A stretch of 11,018 nt of DNA, taken from positions 1 to 11,018 of the forward strand of contig CAJVPP010003697.1 in NCBI GenBank assembly GCA_910592005.1, given 5' to 3'. The notes beneath the pieces are model-generated. The model did no database searches. It saw only the letters and a list, made by a program, of their open reading frames with translations, and was not told the DNA's origin. A program made the position numbers and the translations under genes. Below, one piece after another: positions 1 through 8,279 of the stretch. The stretch's first letter is position 1, and each line of letters opens with the position of its first letter. The stretch comes from Funneliformis mosseae. Lineage: Eukaryota > Glomeromycota > Glomeromycetes > Glomerales > Glomeraceae.

Positions 1-444
1 TCAGATTCGACCAGGGATAATATGTGATCCTTTGATCAGATACCTACATTCTTTACATAGAATACTTCCTTACCAAAGAGACAGTCCCGATATACTAATG
101 TCATGGGATTTACCTTAGATCACATAGCCAAATCTTTAGCTTCTTGTTCTGTTAATAATGACTTATCTAACGGATTATCTAGCAAGAACCCTTCTAAAGT
201 TGGCATATATGAATCTGTAGCTATCTCGCCTATACCCTTTTTACTAACCCCTTTATGCTTAGATTTTATGGTCTTATCAGCTAAAACATAGTGGTAAGAC
301 TTGGCCTGAATATGTATAGACTCAGTGATTATTATCAAGGGTCTCGTCCTTAAACTTGCCAATAGTTACATCCCCATTAAGAGCAAAGAGATCTGGTCAT
401 TCAGCCATATCTTTATAGATATCTTCAGTCTCAACTTGAAATAT

Positions 445-1297
445 GAAAGAGTCTGTATTCATATACCTGAACTTGGTCTTATCCCCATATTTATCCTTAA
501 CATAGTCATACCAAAAGCGGTACATTAAGAGTTTGTTAAGACCCAAGACTGATGCTTCGACTATGATGGGCTTATTAAGAGTTACGCTAGCCTTTCCCAT
601 ATGCGCTCCTACTAATGTAGGCCCAAGCGGTCTGCCATACTTGAATGTGGGCTTCTGGACTTTATTAACGAATTTTTTCTCATCCCTCTCATTATTCATG
701 GCCATAATTTTGACATCCTGGTATTTGCGAATATTTTTCATAGTCTTGCCATATACTGAGTTGTTCATGAGCTTGAAGAAGTCCTTCTCAAAAGCATTCT
801 TTGCATTCTGACGTAACTTGGTATTTTTTGTAATATATGGGCTAGCCAGTTAGTCTGGTCAAAGGATAAGATTTCTGTAACTTCATCCACTACCATATCT
901 AGTTTTACGTAATATTGGAATTCTTGATAGTGAATGATATAGCTTTTCATGGACCAAGATGTGGAACTAATTTTTCTGTTGCAGAGAAGCGTCCACCATC
1001 CATATTATTCACAAGCTCAGTATTATATGGGTACAACATATCTTTTCCTACAGCGATATTTTTTACAGCTGGGGGTAAGTCCAGTAAATAGTTGTGGGTT
1101 TTTAGAGAGAAGTGTGCATTAATATTTAAGAAATATTCTCGTGACGCATCTGCCTTAGTCTTGAGAATTATTTCGAGATATTTCTTTTGCATTTTAGGAT
1201 TATTTCTTAAGTATTCCTGACTAGCGACCCACTTGTAATTTCCTATAGGCAAGAACTGATTCATAGTCCATCCGTAAAGATTATTTGCATCAACATA
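445..1297 (-). other. Polymerase palm of the pseudogene (motifs A, B, C)
   Basis: Motif A reads YVDANNLYGWTM at 1262-1297, with the catalytic Asp present. Motif B reads NNSVYGKTM at 739-765, the K-x3-N-S-x-Y-G class motif. Motif C reads YMNTDSF at 445-465. Relatives have Asp-Thr-Asp here, and codon 457-459 is AAT, so the first Asp is Asn. Between A and B lie about 180 residues that include the region where protein-primed polymerases hold TPR1. Two frameshifts (about 949 and 840) cut it. TGA at 397 follows motif C. Loss of the motif C Asp alone would be expected to abolish synthesis. Confidence 0.9.
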
Positions 1298-1579
1298 TGA
1301 AATCCAAGTTATGGGTTGAGAGGGGTCATATGCCTCACCCATTTTTGGGTTATTGGCTTTGAAAAATTGATGCACAGCCATAGCTATACCACTACGCTTG
1401 GCCTTTTCTACAAAGTCATGTATAGCCATTTCTGTGAATAGCTCAATCTTAACCCCTGTCATCTTAAGCATAGCATCCTAGGATAAGGATGATGCAGATA
1501 CATAATAATTGAGATCAAGCTCATAATATTTCATAGATGTCTTTCAGAATGCAGTCCAGATATCTGTAAGAAGGAGTAC

Positions 1580-2616
1580 ATCTATCTTAAGATAAAGATC
1601 ATGGTACTCGCCTAGATTTTTATATCCAAATTCCTTCCACACTTTCTGGGTATGGAGATAATCCTCTTGGGTAATTTTACCACTAAGAATCCATGAAATT
1701 CGTGAATAGGAGGGAGTTCTGTTTCCAAGAATCTATCCTGTGAATCTATATACTCATAGGGGTATACTCCCTTACGATATACTAAAGAAATCTGCTCAGA
1801 TGTAAAGCCTTTATCCTCAAAATGCTTACTTGTTATAGGCTTATCATTACCCAAATTCTTTGCGAGATTAGCCAAGCTAGTATTCATGAACTGCTGGCTA
1901 TTAATATATTTGAATTGACCTACCTTCATAGATTTATATTGCTCAAATGTCTCAGCAATAACACTAATCTGATGCACATTAACTGAACGCCCAACAGATT
2001 CACAGACCAAGTGGAAGTCATAGCCCCAGAAGTTGTGGAAGACTACTGGAATTGGAGTCTTCCATGGCTCGATCTGAAGTTTAAGATTGCAGGACTTATG
2101 AGAGGTCCCACAAAACTTACTTGTAATGTAACAGTGCTTCCAGACTTTATCATCCATAGCCTCTGCTATGTTGAGTTGTTTAGCTACTTTAATAATAGCT
2201 GACTTTAAGGATTTACAGTCTTCTGAATCCTTAGCAGTCTTTTCTAACTTTCTAGTGAGCTAAGTAGACTGATTTTCCAAGCACTTAACCTTATCTCTAT
2301 CTATAGCAAATTTACCTTTGCAGATCCAACACTTATCTGCTTCCTCAAACTTTCTTTTATCCTCATCTGTGATAATTCGCTTGTGCTTAATAGCTAAGAC
2401 TCTATTGATTTCTACCAACTCCTGATCAATCTGTCAAACGAATTCTTGAGTGGCATTTTCTCTACAATATAGAAAGGGTCCCCATGTCTCTCCTGAATCA
2501 ATCCAATGAACTTTATAGCAAAAACTATTAGCCTTTTGCTCCATAAGTTTATGTATGTTACCTCCATAAGTCTCAGTGCATTTCTTATTATCAGCCTCAA
2601 AGTTTGCTATAATAAC
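1580..2616 (-). other. 3'-5' exonuclease domain of the polymerase pseudogene (Exo I-III)
   Basis: Exo I reads VIIANFEADN at 2587-2616. The family has Asp where codon 2602-2604 (AAC) gives Asn, so the first metal ligand is lost. Exo II reads VVFHNFWGYDFHLV at 2005-2046 with its Asn and Asp in place. Exo III reads YHDLYLKID at 1580-1606, with the Tyr and Asp of the YxxxD motif intact but now in the +1-shifted frame after a break near 1688. A TGA at 1544 and a TAG at 1478 follow closely. The order and spacing match a proofreading exonuclease fused upstream of the polymerase palm. Confidence 0.88.
2077..2331 (-). other. Endonuclease VII-like zinc knuckle inserted in the exonuclease domain
   Basis: A CWIC pair (2320-2331) is followed, after a charged helix-like stretch with a TAG at 2260, by KHCYITSKFCGTSHKSCNL (2080-2139). 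Maverick polymerases carry here a segment resembling the Cys/His zinc core of phage recombination endonuclease VII. Several residues differ from the usual pattern by changes that one C-to-T or G-to-A would give, for example Cys or Tyr at positions that are usually Arg or His. The spacing of Cys pairs and the final CNL are kept. Identification rests on pattern memory, not on a profile search. Confidence 0.6.
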
Positions 2617-2718
2617 ACATAGAGCATTGATCATTCTTCCATAATTCTTAAATTCCTCAAAATTATTAACATCTTTTATAGGTAATGTGATTAATTTGGG
2701 AGCTTCGCCTAATCCTGG

Positions 2719-2781
2719 ACATGAACTTAGATGATATTTTAAAGCATTTTTTGAAGACTAACTTCAAAAGCATCCATCGCA
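2719..2781 (-). other. C2HC zinc finger of the polymerase pseudogene, holding two stop codons
   Basis: The ligands are C-x2-C (codons 2779-2781 and 2770-2772), His (2731-2733) and Cys (2719-2721), giving C-x2-C-x12-H-x3-C. The finger reads CDGCF*S*SSKNALKYHLSSC, so TGA (2764) and TAG (2758) fall between the two ligand pairs. A finger just before Exo I, following a stretch ending HFLWIKN, is a usual feature of Maverick/Polinton polymerases. All four metal ligands survive although the frame around them is broken. Confidence 0.8.
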
Positions 2782-3099
2782 TAGATGTTTTTCACCATGA
2801 TGAGCTGTATCATTGGAAACTAATCCATTCTTATTTTTAATCCAAAGAAAGTGATTCTTTTGCCTATACTTGTCTTTCTTGGATTTAGTAATATCTGTAA
2901 GAGCCATAAGATGAATAATGTGTTGTCTTTTAAAGTTCTTGCTGGTAATTACAGGTTTGGGCTATGCTGTTTTCTCATTCCATTCTCAAATATTAATGGA
3001 GATATCAGGATTCATCTCCTCTATCTTATTAAATATTCGTGGGCAGATAGATGTAGGCATTGGGATACCATCTAGCTTGGTCTTCTTCAAATATTTTTG

Positions 3100-4416
3100 A
3101 AAACTTTTTACCTGGTATATACGTCTGTCAAGATGGTCTGTTTTTCCATCTTGATATGCGTAATAGCAACCTAATGCTCCTCAAAGACAATTATCTGTTA
3201 GATTGCCTGTAGCTGGATCAATAATATCTGAATTATCTGGATTGATAGTACATTTTTTATTGGCAAGCTTTTTGGGAGTGGAGATGTATGATCCTTCATG
3301 AGCACGACGAAGAGAATAAAACTCAATCAATATCATCTCAATTCTGAGGAGGATCTTGCCAGATTCTTCTTTTAGATAGGATTCGATCTTTTTATCAATT
3401 TCTACCCCAGTAAGAGTTATGTGCTCATCTATATATCCTCCAGAAAGGATTTCACACTGTAAGCCTCTATGATATGGATGGTGATAACTGATTTCATAGT
3501 TTGTTAGGTTTGCAATATCACCAGAATCTTTATAAGTATATTTTGTATATGTAGCATGTACGACCAGTGCTGATTTTATTTAATCTTTTTTGCAAAGCTC
3601 TTCTTGAAGAATGTTTGTAATTGCCTTATGTAATGAAGCTATAAGCTGTGGCATGTATGGAGCATCTGCATATTCTCTTGAATTATCCTGCTTTTTATTA
3701 AAAGCATATGCAGGATTTTTACATGAAGGAACGGTTTCCTCCCATACTGTCATATTTTTTAGTAATCTATGTTATCTGTCAGGATCACGTTGCCTTTCTA
3801 AGAATACTATATCCCCTTCAGGAGGCTCAACCTCTATTTCATTATCATCCTCTTTATAAATCGATCTGAAATGTTTTCCAGAAGCATATTCCTTTTCTAG
3901 TTCATATTCTTGTCTTCTAGCAGGTGGAAGGTTCTCTATACACTCCTGCCTATTCTTTTCTTCTTTTTCTTTTATCTCATCTATTGTTGGAAGCCTAGCT
4001 TCATCAGGATCATGTTGTTCCTGATCCCATTTTTCAGCCTCTTCATTAGTAATAAATTTCCTACCACTTGGGTCTACAAATACTGTTTTAAACTGCTTTA
4101 TATTTATACGAAGTGGGGGTTCCCTTGAGATGATGGCTTGGTCGAGTATGGGATTAGAAAATGTTATTCTTGAATTTCTTTGTTCATCTCTATGTATTTG
4201 GGTAGCTAGACTAGGACCCGCTTCTGGATCGTGAATATTCTTATTGATCATATTTACTGGAAGGTTAACAGTCTCTGGAATAGGCTCTGGAACAACTACT
4301 TTCAGTCTAAGACGAGGCTTTCTTTTTCAACAAGAAAATTTTCTTTTTAAGTATGCAGTTCGATCACGAGACTTTTTAAAGTCATCTTTACCACATCTGG
4401 GACATGATGGTATCAT
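3100..4416 (-). other. N-terminal extension of the polymerase pseudogene (zinc cluster, acidic linker, conserved pre-exonuclease region)
   Basis: The first 30 codons hold Cys at residues 5, 8 and 29 (MIPSCPRCGKDD at the start), a possible zinc ribbon with its fourth ligand missing or further on. A TGA directly follows the third Cys. Residues about 55-215 are rich in Glu, Asp, Arg and Lys with no membrane segment, and look like a flexible charged linker. From about 3775 down the text becomes family-like, ending in the block CL*GALGCYYAYQDG at 3140-3190, where the stop sits at a position that is usually Arg in relatives. All pieces share one frame with the exonuclease, so this is one protein and not a separate upstream gene. 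The function of the extension is unknown. Confidence 0.7.
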
Positions 4417-4552
4417 TTTGATATATATGTATATTTTATGATGTTTATATTAATAGTACGAAAACTTTAGTTCAAAAATAAATAATTATTTACTCCCTGT
4501 CTTCTCATAAATTCGAAGCCAGAAAAAAGGATCTTTATTCAGAAGGGAATAG
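4417..4552. other. Upstream region of the polymerase pseudogene
   Basis: This AT-rich stretch sits between the polymerase start codon and the plus-strand open frame at 4553. It contains TATA-like words (ATATATAT and TATATT around 4420-4450, both strands), where a minus-strand promoter would lie, and a 14-bp palindrome TAAATAATTATTTA at 4479-4492. No coding frame was seen. A promoter is plausible by position only. Confidence 0.25.
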
Positions 4553-4780
4553 ATTTCTTTTTTTGAATTTATAAGAAAAAAGCCTGAAGGATGCTTTGAA
4601 TATTGGAAGGCTAAGAAGCGTCTTTCTTGCAAGGTTTGTAGTAAGCTAACTAGCTCTGAACCTGGCCTTTATAGAAAGCATGCTAATAGTTATTATGTGA
4701 CCCAGTATATTAATAGGCTTCAGATTAAGGCTTTGGTACTTATCAAGAAGTTAAATAGGCTAACTTACTTCGAACTATAG
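4553..4780 (+). CDS. Short open frame with a C-x2-C-x13-H cluster, start not found
   Basis: The frame is open for 75 codons from just after a TAG (4550-4552) to a TAG at 4778-4780, with no ATG near its beginning, so it is either a 3' fragment or an exon. It reads as well-mixed protein. Cys codons at 4628-4630 and 4637-4639 and a His at 4679-4681 form C-x2-C-x13-H (LSCKVCSKL ... YRKHA), with another Cys at 4592-4594. A basic, Leu/Ile-rich tail follows. Codon use is less AT-biased than the DNA to its right and resembles the polymerase. It is divergent from the polymerase and stops 10 bases before the 21-bp repeats, so it may belong to the same element. No family is recognised. A small DNA-binding or zinc-knuckle protein is a guess. 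Confidence 0.4.
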   Translation: MSFFEFIRKKPEGCFEYWKAKKRLSCKVCSKLTSSEPGLYRKHANSYYVTQYINRLQIKALVLIKKLNRLTYFEL

Positions 4781-4789
4781 TGAGAAAAA

Positions 4790-4890
4790 TTTTCACCTGA
4801 CCTATTTTTTTTTTACACCTATCCCAAATTATTTTACACCTGGCCTGAAAAATTTACACCTATCCCATATTTTTTTATACCTAAGGTTAG
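4790..4890. repeat. Five direct repeats at about 21-bp spacing (TTTTACACCTATCCC type)
   Basis: The core (C/T)ACCT recurs at 4794, 4816, 4837, 4857 and 4878, intervals of 22, 21, 20 and 21 bp, each preceded by a T-run and in the better copies followed by ATCCCA or GGCCTGA. Spacing near two helical turns would place all copies on one face of the DNA. Such arrays can bind a protein at a promoter or origin, or form the sub-terminal repeats of a transposon. No function can be assigned from the sequence alone. Confidence 0.75.
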
Positions 4891-5009
4891 ACTTTTTGAC
4901 CCTAACTAGTTGAAATTGAAATGGTTCAAGAATGATTTTCTGTATATCGAAAAAATATTTGTATACTAGAATATGTTCTATAGTTTTTTAACTTTCTTAT
5001 ACACATATA

Positions 5010-5048
5010 AAAAATTTACACCTAAGACGAGCTTAGGTGTAATTTTTT
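5010..5048. repeat. Inverted repeat with the same TTACACCTAAG word, 5-nt loop
   Basis: TTACACCTAAG (5016-5026) pairs perfectly with CTTAGGTGTAA (5032-5042) around the loop ACGAG. After one mismatch a further five A-T pairs extend the stem. The ACACCT word is the same as in the direct repeats 120-200 bp to the left, here once in each orientation. It may be a paired binding site for the same protein, a transposon end, or the stem of a transcript. Confidence 0.75.
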
Positions 5049-5049
5049 A

Positions 5050-5560
5050 CTTTGCTAGATGATAATAAATCCTTTTTAAAATTAATTCTAGGATATCTCA
5101 TAAATTAGTATGCATCTTAGACTTGACAAGGTCGTAGCCTTAAATATTTTATCACTTTGTTTCTCAATATTCGAGTTTACTCCCAAAGACAAGCAGTATA
5201 GCATAAATATTAGTATACATAGAAGGTTTGCAAAGTCTCCACGAGCTTGGCTTCGAACCTTTGGTTCTTGTTAATCTCACCTTGTCTTAAAGGCAAATAG
5301 AATGGTATATTTTTTTGATATCTTTGGCGGGTTTAAAATTGTGCTAGAAAGGTTATATCAATTTGGTTGATTTTAGATTTTGAAGCTCAAATTTTATAGC
5401 AAGGAGAATTGATAACGAAATTAAGCATCGGGTGTCATTTTAGACCTGAATTCTATATTATGAATTCATATAGCTAAAAGGGCTTCTGACTTATGATTGG
5501 GATCTTTCTGGATATCTTTTTCGATTTTGACCTTAAGACTCTCAAATTTGCTCTACTAAA
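5050..5560. other. Intergenic stretch, moderately AT-rich, no gene seen
   Basis: Both strands were read in all frames. Short open runs exist but none looks like a known protein. No tRNA fold could be built around the TTCGAA word at 5252-5257. Base composition is less extreme than to the right, and 5330-5545 has the look of a dispersed-repeat consensus (words such as GCATCGGGTGTCATTTTAGA). It may be the non-coding end of a transposon, possibly of the adjoining hAT element. This is an impression and not a search result. Confidence 0.35.
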
Positions 5561-5589
5561 TTAATTATTATTTAATATTTAATAATTAG

Positions 5590-5745
5590 GACTTATATTT
5601 AATCAATTATGATAATTTGTTTGAAAAAATCCTATAGAAAATCATATGCGTTCAACTAATGTAGCATTCACATAAATTTCAAAAATTCTTAAAATAATAC
5701 TGCTAATTTTTTATAATTACCTTCAATATACTTCTAAAATTAAAA
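5590..5745 (-). other. hAT C-terminal dimerisation region remnant
   Basis: The relic reads YIEGNYKKLAVLF just after the acidic stretch FDQFDDDVF*, and then VNATLVERI*FSIGFFQTNYHN*L. The order of a Lys/Leu-rich helix, N-A-x-x-V-E-R, S-x-G-F-F and a basic end matches the hAT family C-terminal dimerisation domain, with stops where Trp and Arg usually stand. It marks the likely C-terminal end of the transposase. The element's terminal repeat should lie to the left, but I could not identify it. Confidence 0.7.
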
Positions 5746-7445
5746 TACATCATCATCAAATTGATCAAAGATTTCATTATCAAATGATTCAATTTTCTGA
5801 TGATAATTTTCAAACTATGCTTTATAATAATATGTTATATAGTATTCTAATATGATAAATAATAAATTTTTTATTCTATAATTAAAATATGTAAGCCTAT
5901 ACTTTGGATAAAGCATAAAAGAAAGTAATAATAATGATTATTCCCATTGATTTTAACATTTTTCTAATTGATCTATTATTTTTCTCCTAATTCAACATCT
6001 GAAAACTGATTCCAAAACTGAATAAAGTATTCTAAAGTATAAAGTAATTAAAAAGATGAGCTTTATCATTTTGAAGTTTATTTAAAACTTCACAGTATAG
6101 TAATAAAATTTCTTGTAAAGTTTCTATTATATTCTACCAATTTTGATTAAAAAAAATTTTACAAATAATTTTGTTAAAATAGATTTTATTCATACTTAAT
6201 ATATTTGTTATTAAGGAGCTTGGTTCTACTAGAGAACATTTATATTGAATTGTTAAATTTTAAAATAAAATTAATAAGTAAAATAAATTAATTAAATAAT
6301 ATATAATTATTAAATTTATACTTATTTGTAAAGTCTATTTAGATTGAATTATACTTTAAAAATAAAAGTAATGAATATTTTATCTAGTTTTACCTGAAAC
6401 TATAATTAAATAATATTTACTATACAACTCTTTCTGTATATTTCATAATTTACCAATAAAATAGCTATTATTTTCATTTTTAAAGTATGTTACTACTATA
6501 ATTGCTTTAGTTAATACATCTTTTAAAATAAAAGATTCTTTAAAGATGTCACAGATTACTAACTGATATTGATGTATATAGCAAGGTAAATATAATATAA
6601 GGATATTTTAAATAAAGTCTTTATCTATTATAATATAAATATTAATTTTAAATAATTAAAAATAAATAAATAAATATAATTGATTAATCTTACTGAGTCC
6701 CTATATAAGCTACAGCACTATCAAAATTATAGCAATATAATTTTGCATTTAAATCATTAGCACTTTTAATTAAATCTACAATTTAGGTATTACTTTAATC
6801 ATACATTCTCTTTTACTATTAATATCTAATGCTTTTCATATTAAAATTTTATCTGAAGAAATAATAAATAATAATTCAAATATATATTGATTTAAAATAT
6901 TTTTCTATCTGTCAAATGCTAATGTTATACTAATTTTATCTTTTCATTTATAATAAATCTACATTTATTATTTCACTATTTAATATATGATTTGATAAAG
7001 TTTTTCATCCTAATAAAATCAAATTTAGATTTAAAAATTTAAATAAATCTAATGTTACTTGATTTTCTATCTATTAAAATAAAAACCTAATATAATCATT
7101 CTTATTAAATATAGGTTGTGTTTTTTGTAGAAGTTCTAATAAAAATATTTTTACATTATATTATTACTGGTTTTAATTGGATAAATATAGTATTTAATAA
7201 TACTATTAATATTAAAGTAAGGGATCAAACTAAAGATACTTCTTCTTTTGAAAATTAAGAAATATAATATCAAAATTATTTTGCATAGATTTCAAGTATT
7301 TGAATACTTTTTCTTTTTCAATCTTATCAGGATCTAAATTAAGTTTTAAGTATTTTTGTCTTACAATTTCTTTATTTTTATTATCTATTAAATTTATAAT
7401 GTCATCTACTTCTTTTTAACTACCAATTTTTTTTATAAAATATCT

Positions 7446-7541
7446 ACAATTTTTTAAATAATTTTTTACTTATGATTTTTTATTTGTAAATGTATACTTT
7501 AAAAGTTTGCCTTCTTCTAAATTTTCTGAATATATAAGACA
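7446..7541 (-). other. BED-like zinc finger of the hAT relic, two ligands apparently mutated
   Basis: The segment begins with Cys (7539-7541) and ends with Cys (7446-7448) in LKNC. At the places where a BED finger has its second Cys and its His, the sequence has Tyr (codons TAT at 7530-7532 and 7458-7460). TGT to TAT and CAT to TAT are both single transitions. A TAA at 7470-7472 interrupts it. BED fingers sit at the N-terminus of many hAT transposases and bind the element ends, which fits its place upstream of the catalytic blocks. Confidence 0.5.
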
Positions 7542-7600
7542 AATAGCAAAGTTATTTCAATTATTTTATTTTATAATGTTAAATGATGCTTTTTAAGTTT

Positions 7601-7852
7601 ATTTTTTCTTTTTATACTTATTATAATAGATAAATGCAAAAAAAAATAAAAATTTTTTAAAGTTATACAAGATTTAAAATAATTTATGATTAATTATCTA
7701 TAATTAAAAATAGTATTAGAAGTATTAGAAGTAATATTAAAATCTTCTAATAGCCAATTCCAATAGTACAAAAATTTGATTGAAAGTAAGATTGTTTAGA
7801 TGAAATCTAAAGGTTTTGCAAATCATCTAAATGGAAAAAGATAAAATTTAAT
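7601..7852. other. AT-rich stretch upstream of the hAT relic
   Basis: The transposase frame can be forced about 90 bases further (to about 7690) through several TAA codons, reading Phe/Lys/Tyr-rich text, but at this base composition that is not convincing. No finished gene, RNA or clear terminal repeat was seen. The short tandem word TATTAGAAG occurs twice at 7713-7732. Confidence 0.4.
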
Positions 7853-7969
7853 AAAATTATATTAAAACCTTATTAAAAAATCTGCAAAATTCTGAAAAAA
7901 GTAAAACTATATCAAAGCTTATAAAAATGTAAAACTATATTAAAACCTTAGTAAAAAATTAGCAAAACT
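7853..7969. repeat. Imperfect tandem repeat, 39-bp unit
   Basis: Positions 7853-7891 and 7931-7969 match over 39 bases with 5 differences (both contain TATATTAAAACCTTA). A shortened third copy lies between them at 7903-7930. Four of the five differences are of T/C or T/G type. This is local duplication in AT-rich DNA with no known function. Confidence 0.65.
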
Positions 7970-8056
7970 ATAGTTTAAATATTTGTTAAATCCAAAATGA
8001 ATTTAAACAAATAACTTTAAATAGAAGCTTCCAATACATATGATTTATTAGAAGAT

Positions 8057-8089
8057 CAAAATCTTTCAATTCTTTCAAAATCTTTCAAT
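8057..8089. repeat. 14-bp direct repeat CAAAATCTTTCAAT, 19-bp spacing
   Basis: The 14-mer occurs exactly at 8057-8070 and 8076-8089 and is followed by a degenerate third TTTCAAT run and the partly palindromic ATTTCAATGAAATTTCAT. Simple-sequence expansion is the likeliest origin. Confidence 0.6.
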
Positions 8090-8279
8090 AGACCTTTCAA
8101 TTTCAATGAAATTTCATTAAAAGTATAAAATGCATATCACTATATCTAAATTATATAAGTTTCAGATTCTATCACATTAATTGATCAATAAAATCATGAG
8201 ATTTTGATATTGTTACATGGTAATTAACTAGCTTAAATTTAATTAATAAATATTAAAATAATATATTAATAATGTAAAG

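Larger units (their letters stand above)
1..4416 (-). pseudogene. Maverick/Polinton-type family B DNA polymerase, broken, 3' end outside the window
   Basis: In an intact relative this is a protein-primed replicative DNA polymerase with a 3'-5' proofreading exonuclease, carried by Maverick/Polinton or adintovirus-like elements. The ATG at 4414-4416 opens a frame that stays the same down to about 1688. It then shifts at about 1688, 949, 840 and 340. The first three shifts each fit one lost base. In-frame stops lie at 4327, 3772, 3580, 3181, 2986, 2962, 2764, 2758, 2434, 2260, 1544, 1478, 397, 120 and 36 (low coordinate of each codon): nine TGA, four TAG, two TAA. Exo II (2005-2046), Exo III (1580-1606), motif A (1262-1297) and motif B (739-765) are well kept. 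Exo I and motif C have each lost an Asp. The reading is still open at position 1, where the C-terminal tail continues. Family assignment is firm from motif order. The exact element class is inferred. The gene cannot make a full-length enzyme. Confidence 0.93.
5590..7600 (-). pseudogene. hAT-superfamily transposase relic, heavily mutated
   Basis: An intact relative would cut and paste a hAT DNA transposon. Read on the minus strand, the blocks occur in the expected order over about 670 codons. First is a BED-like zinc finger (7446-7541). A 61-codon open run follows at 7233-7415 (starts KEVDDIINLIDNK). Next come TLSNHILNSEIINVD near 6960-7004, the first catalytic Asp in TLAFD (Asp codon 6911-6913), FDSAVAY with the second Asp (6720-6722), a PCYIH block (His 6572-6574), and SGKTR* (6380-6400), where Trp is usual. 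Then follow LLYCEVLNKLQNDKAHLF near 6050-6100, FMLYPKYRLTYF near 5880-5920 and a dimerisation region ending VERI*FSIGFF. The frame changes at least three times and stops are frequent, mostly where Gln, Arg or Trp is expected. In the blocks read closely, G sits mainly at codon position 1, as in real coding DNA. Confidence 0.82.

Noticed and set aside
36..4329. Reassigned stop codons (for example TAA/TAG as Gln or TGA as Trp) in place of a pseudogene
   Set aside because: TGA falls where relatives have Arg as well as Trp, all three stops occur, normal CAA, CAG and TGG codons are also used, and four frameshifts are present.
1..4416. Linear mitochondrial plasmid polymerase
   Set aside because: The C2HC finger, endonuclease VII-like insert and YVDANNLYGW-type motif A match Maverick/Polinton polymerases, and the neighbours are nuclear-type transposon relics.
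103..4441. Many plus-strand open frames of 60-92 codons opposite the polymerase
   Set aside because: They lie antisense to a minus-strand frame with clear motif content and read as Leu/Phe/Ser-rich shadow text without family features.
4244..4441. Plus-strand 65-codon open frame over the polymerase N-terminus
   Set aside because: It is the shadow of the zinc-cluster start of the polymerase on the other strand.
5016..5058. Helitron 3' end (hairpin followed after 12 bases by CTAG)
   Set aside because: The hairpin-to-CTAG spacing fits, but the base after CTAG is A and not T, no Rep/helicase text is seen, and the hairpin shares its word with the neighbouring direct repeats, which explains it better.
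5226..5300. tRNA suggested by a GGTTCGAAGCC word on the minus strand
   Set aside because: The T-stem does not pair properly and no acceptor, D or anticodon arms could be built.
7853..8100. CRISPR-like array
   Set aside because: Repeats are few, imperfect and not separated by unique spacers of constant length, and the context is eukaryotic.
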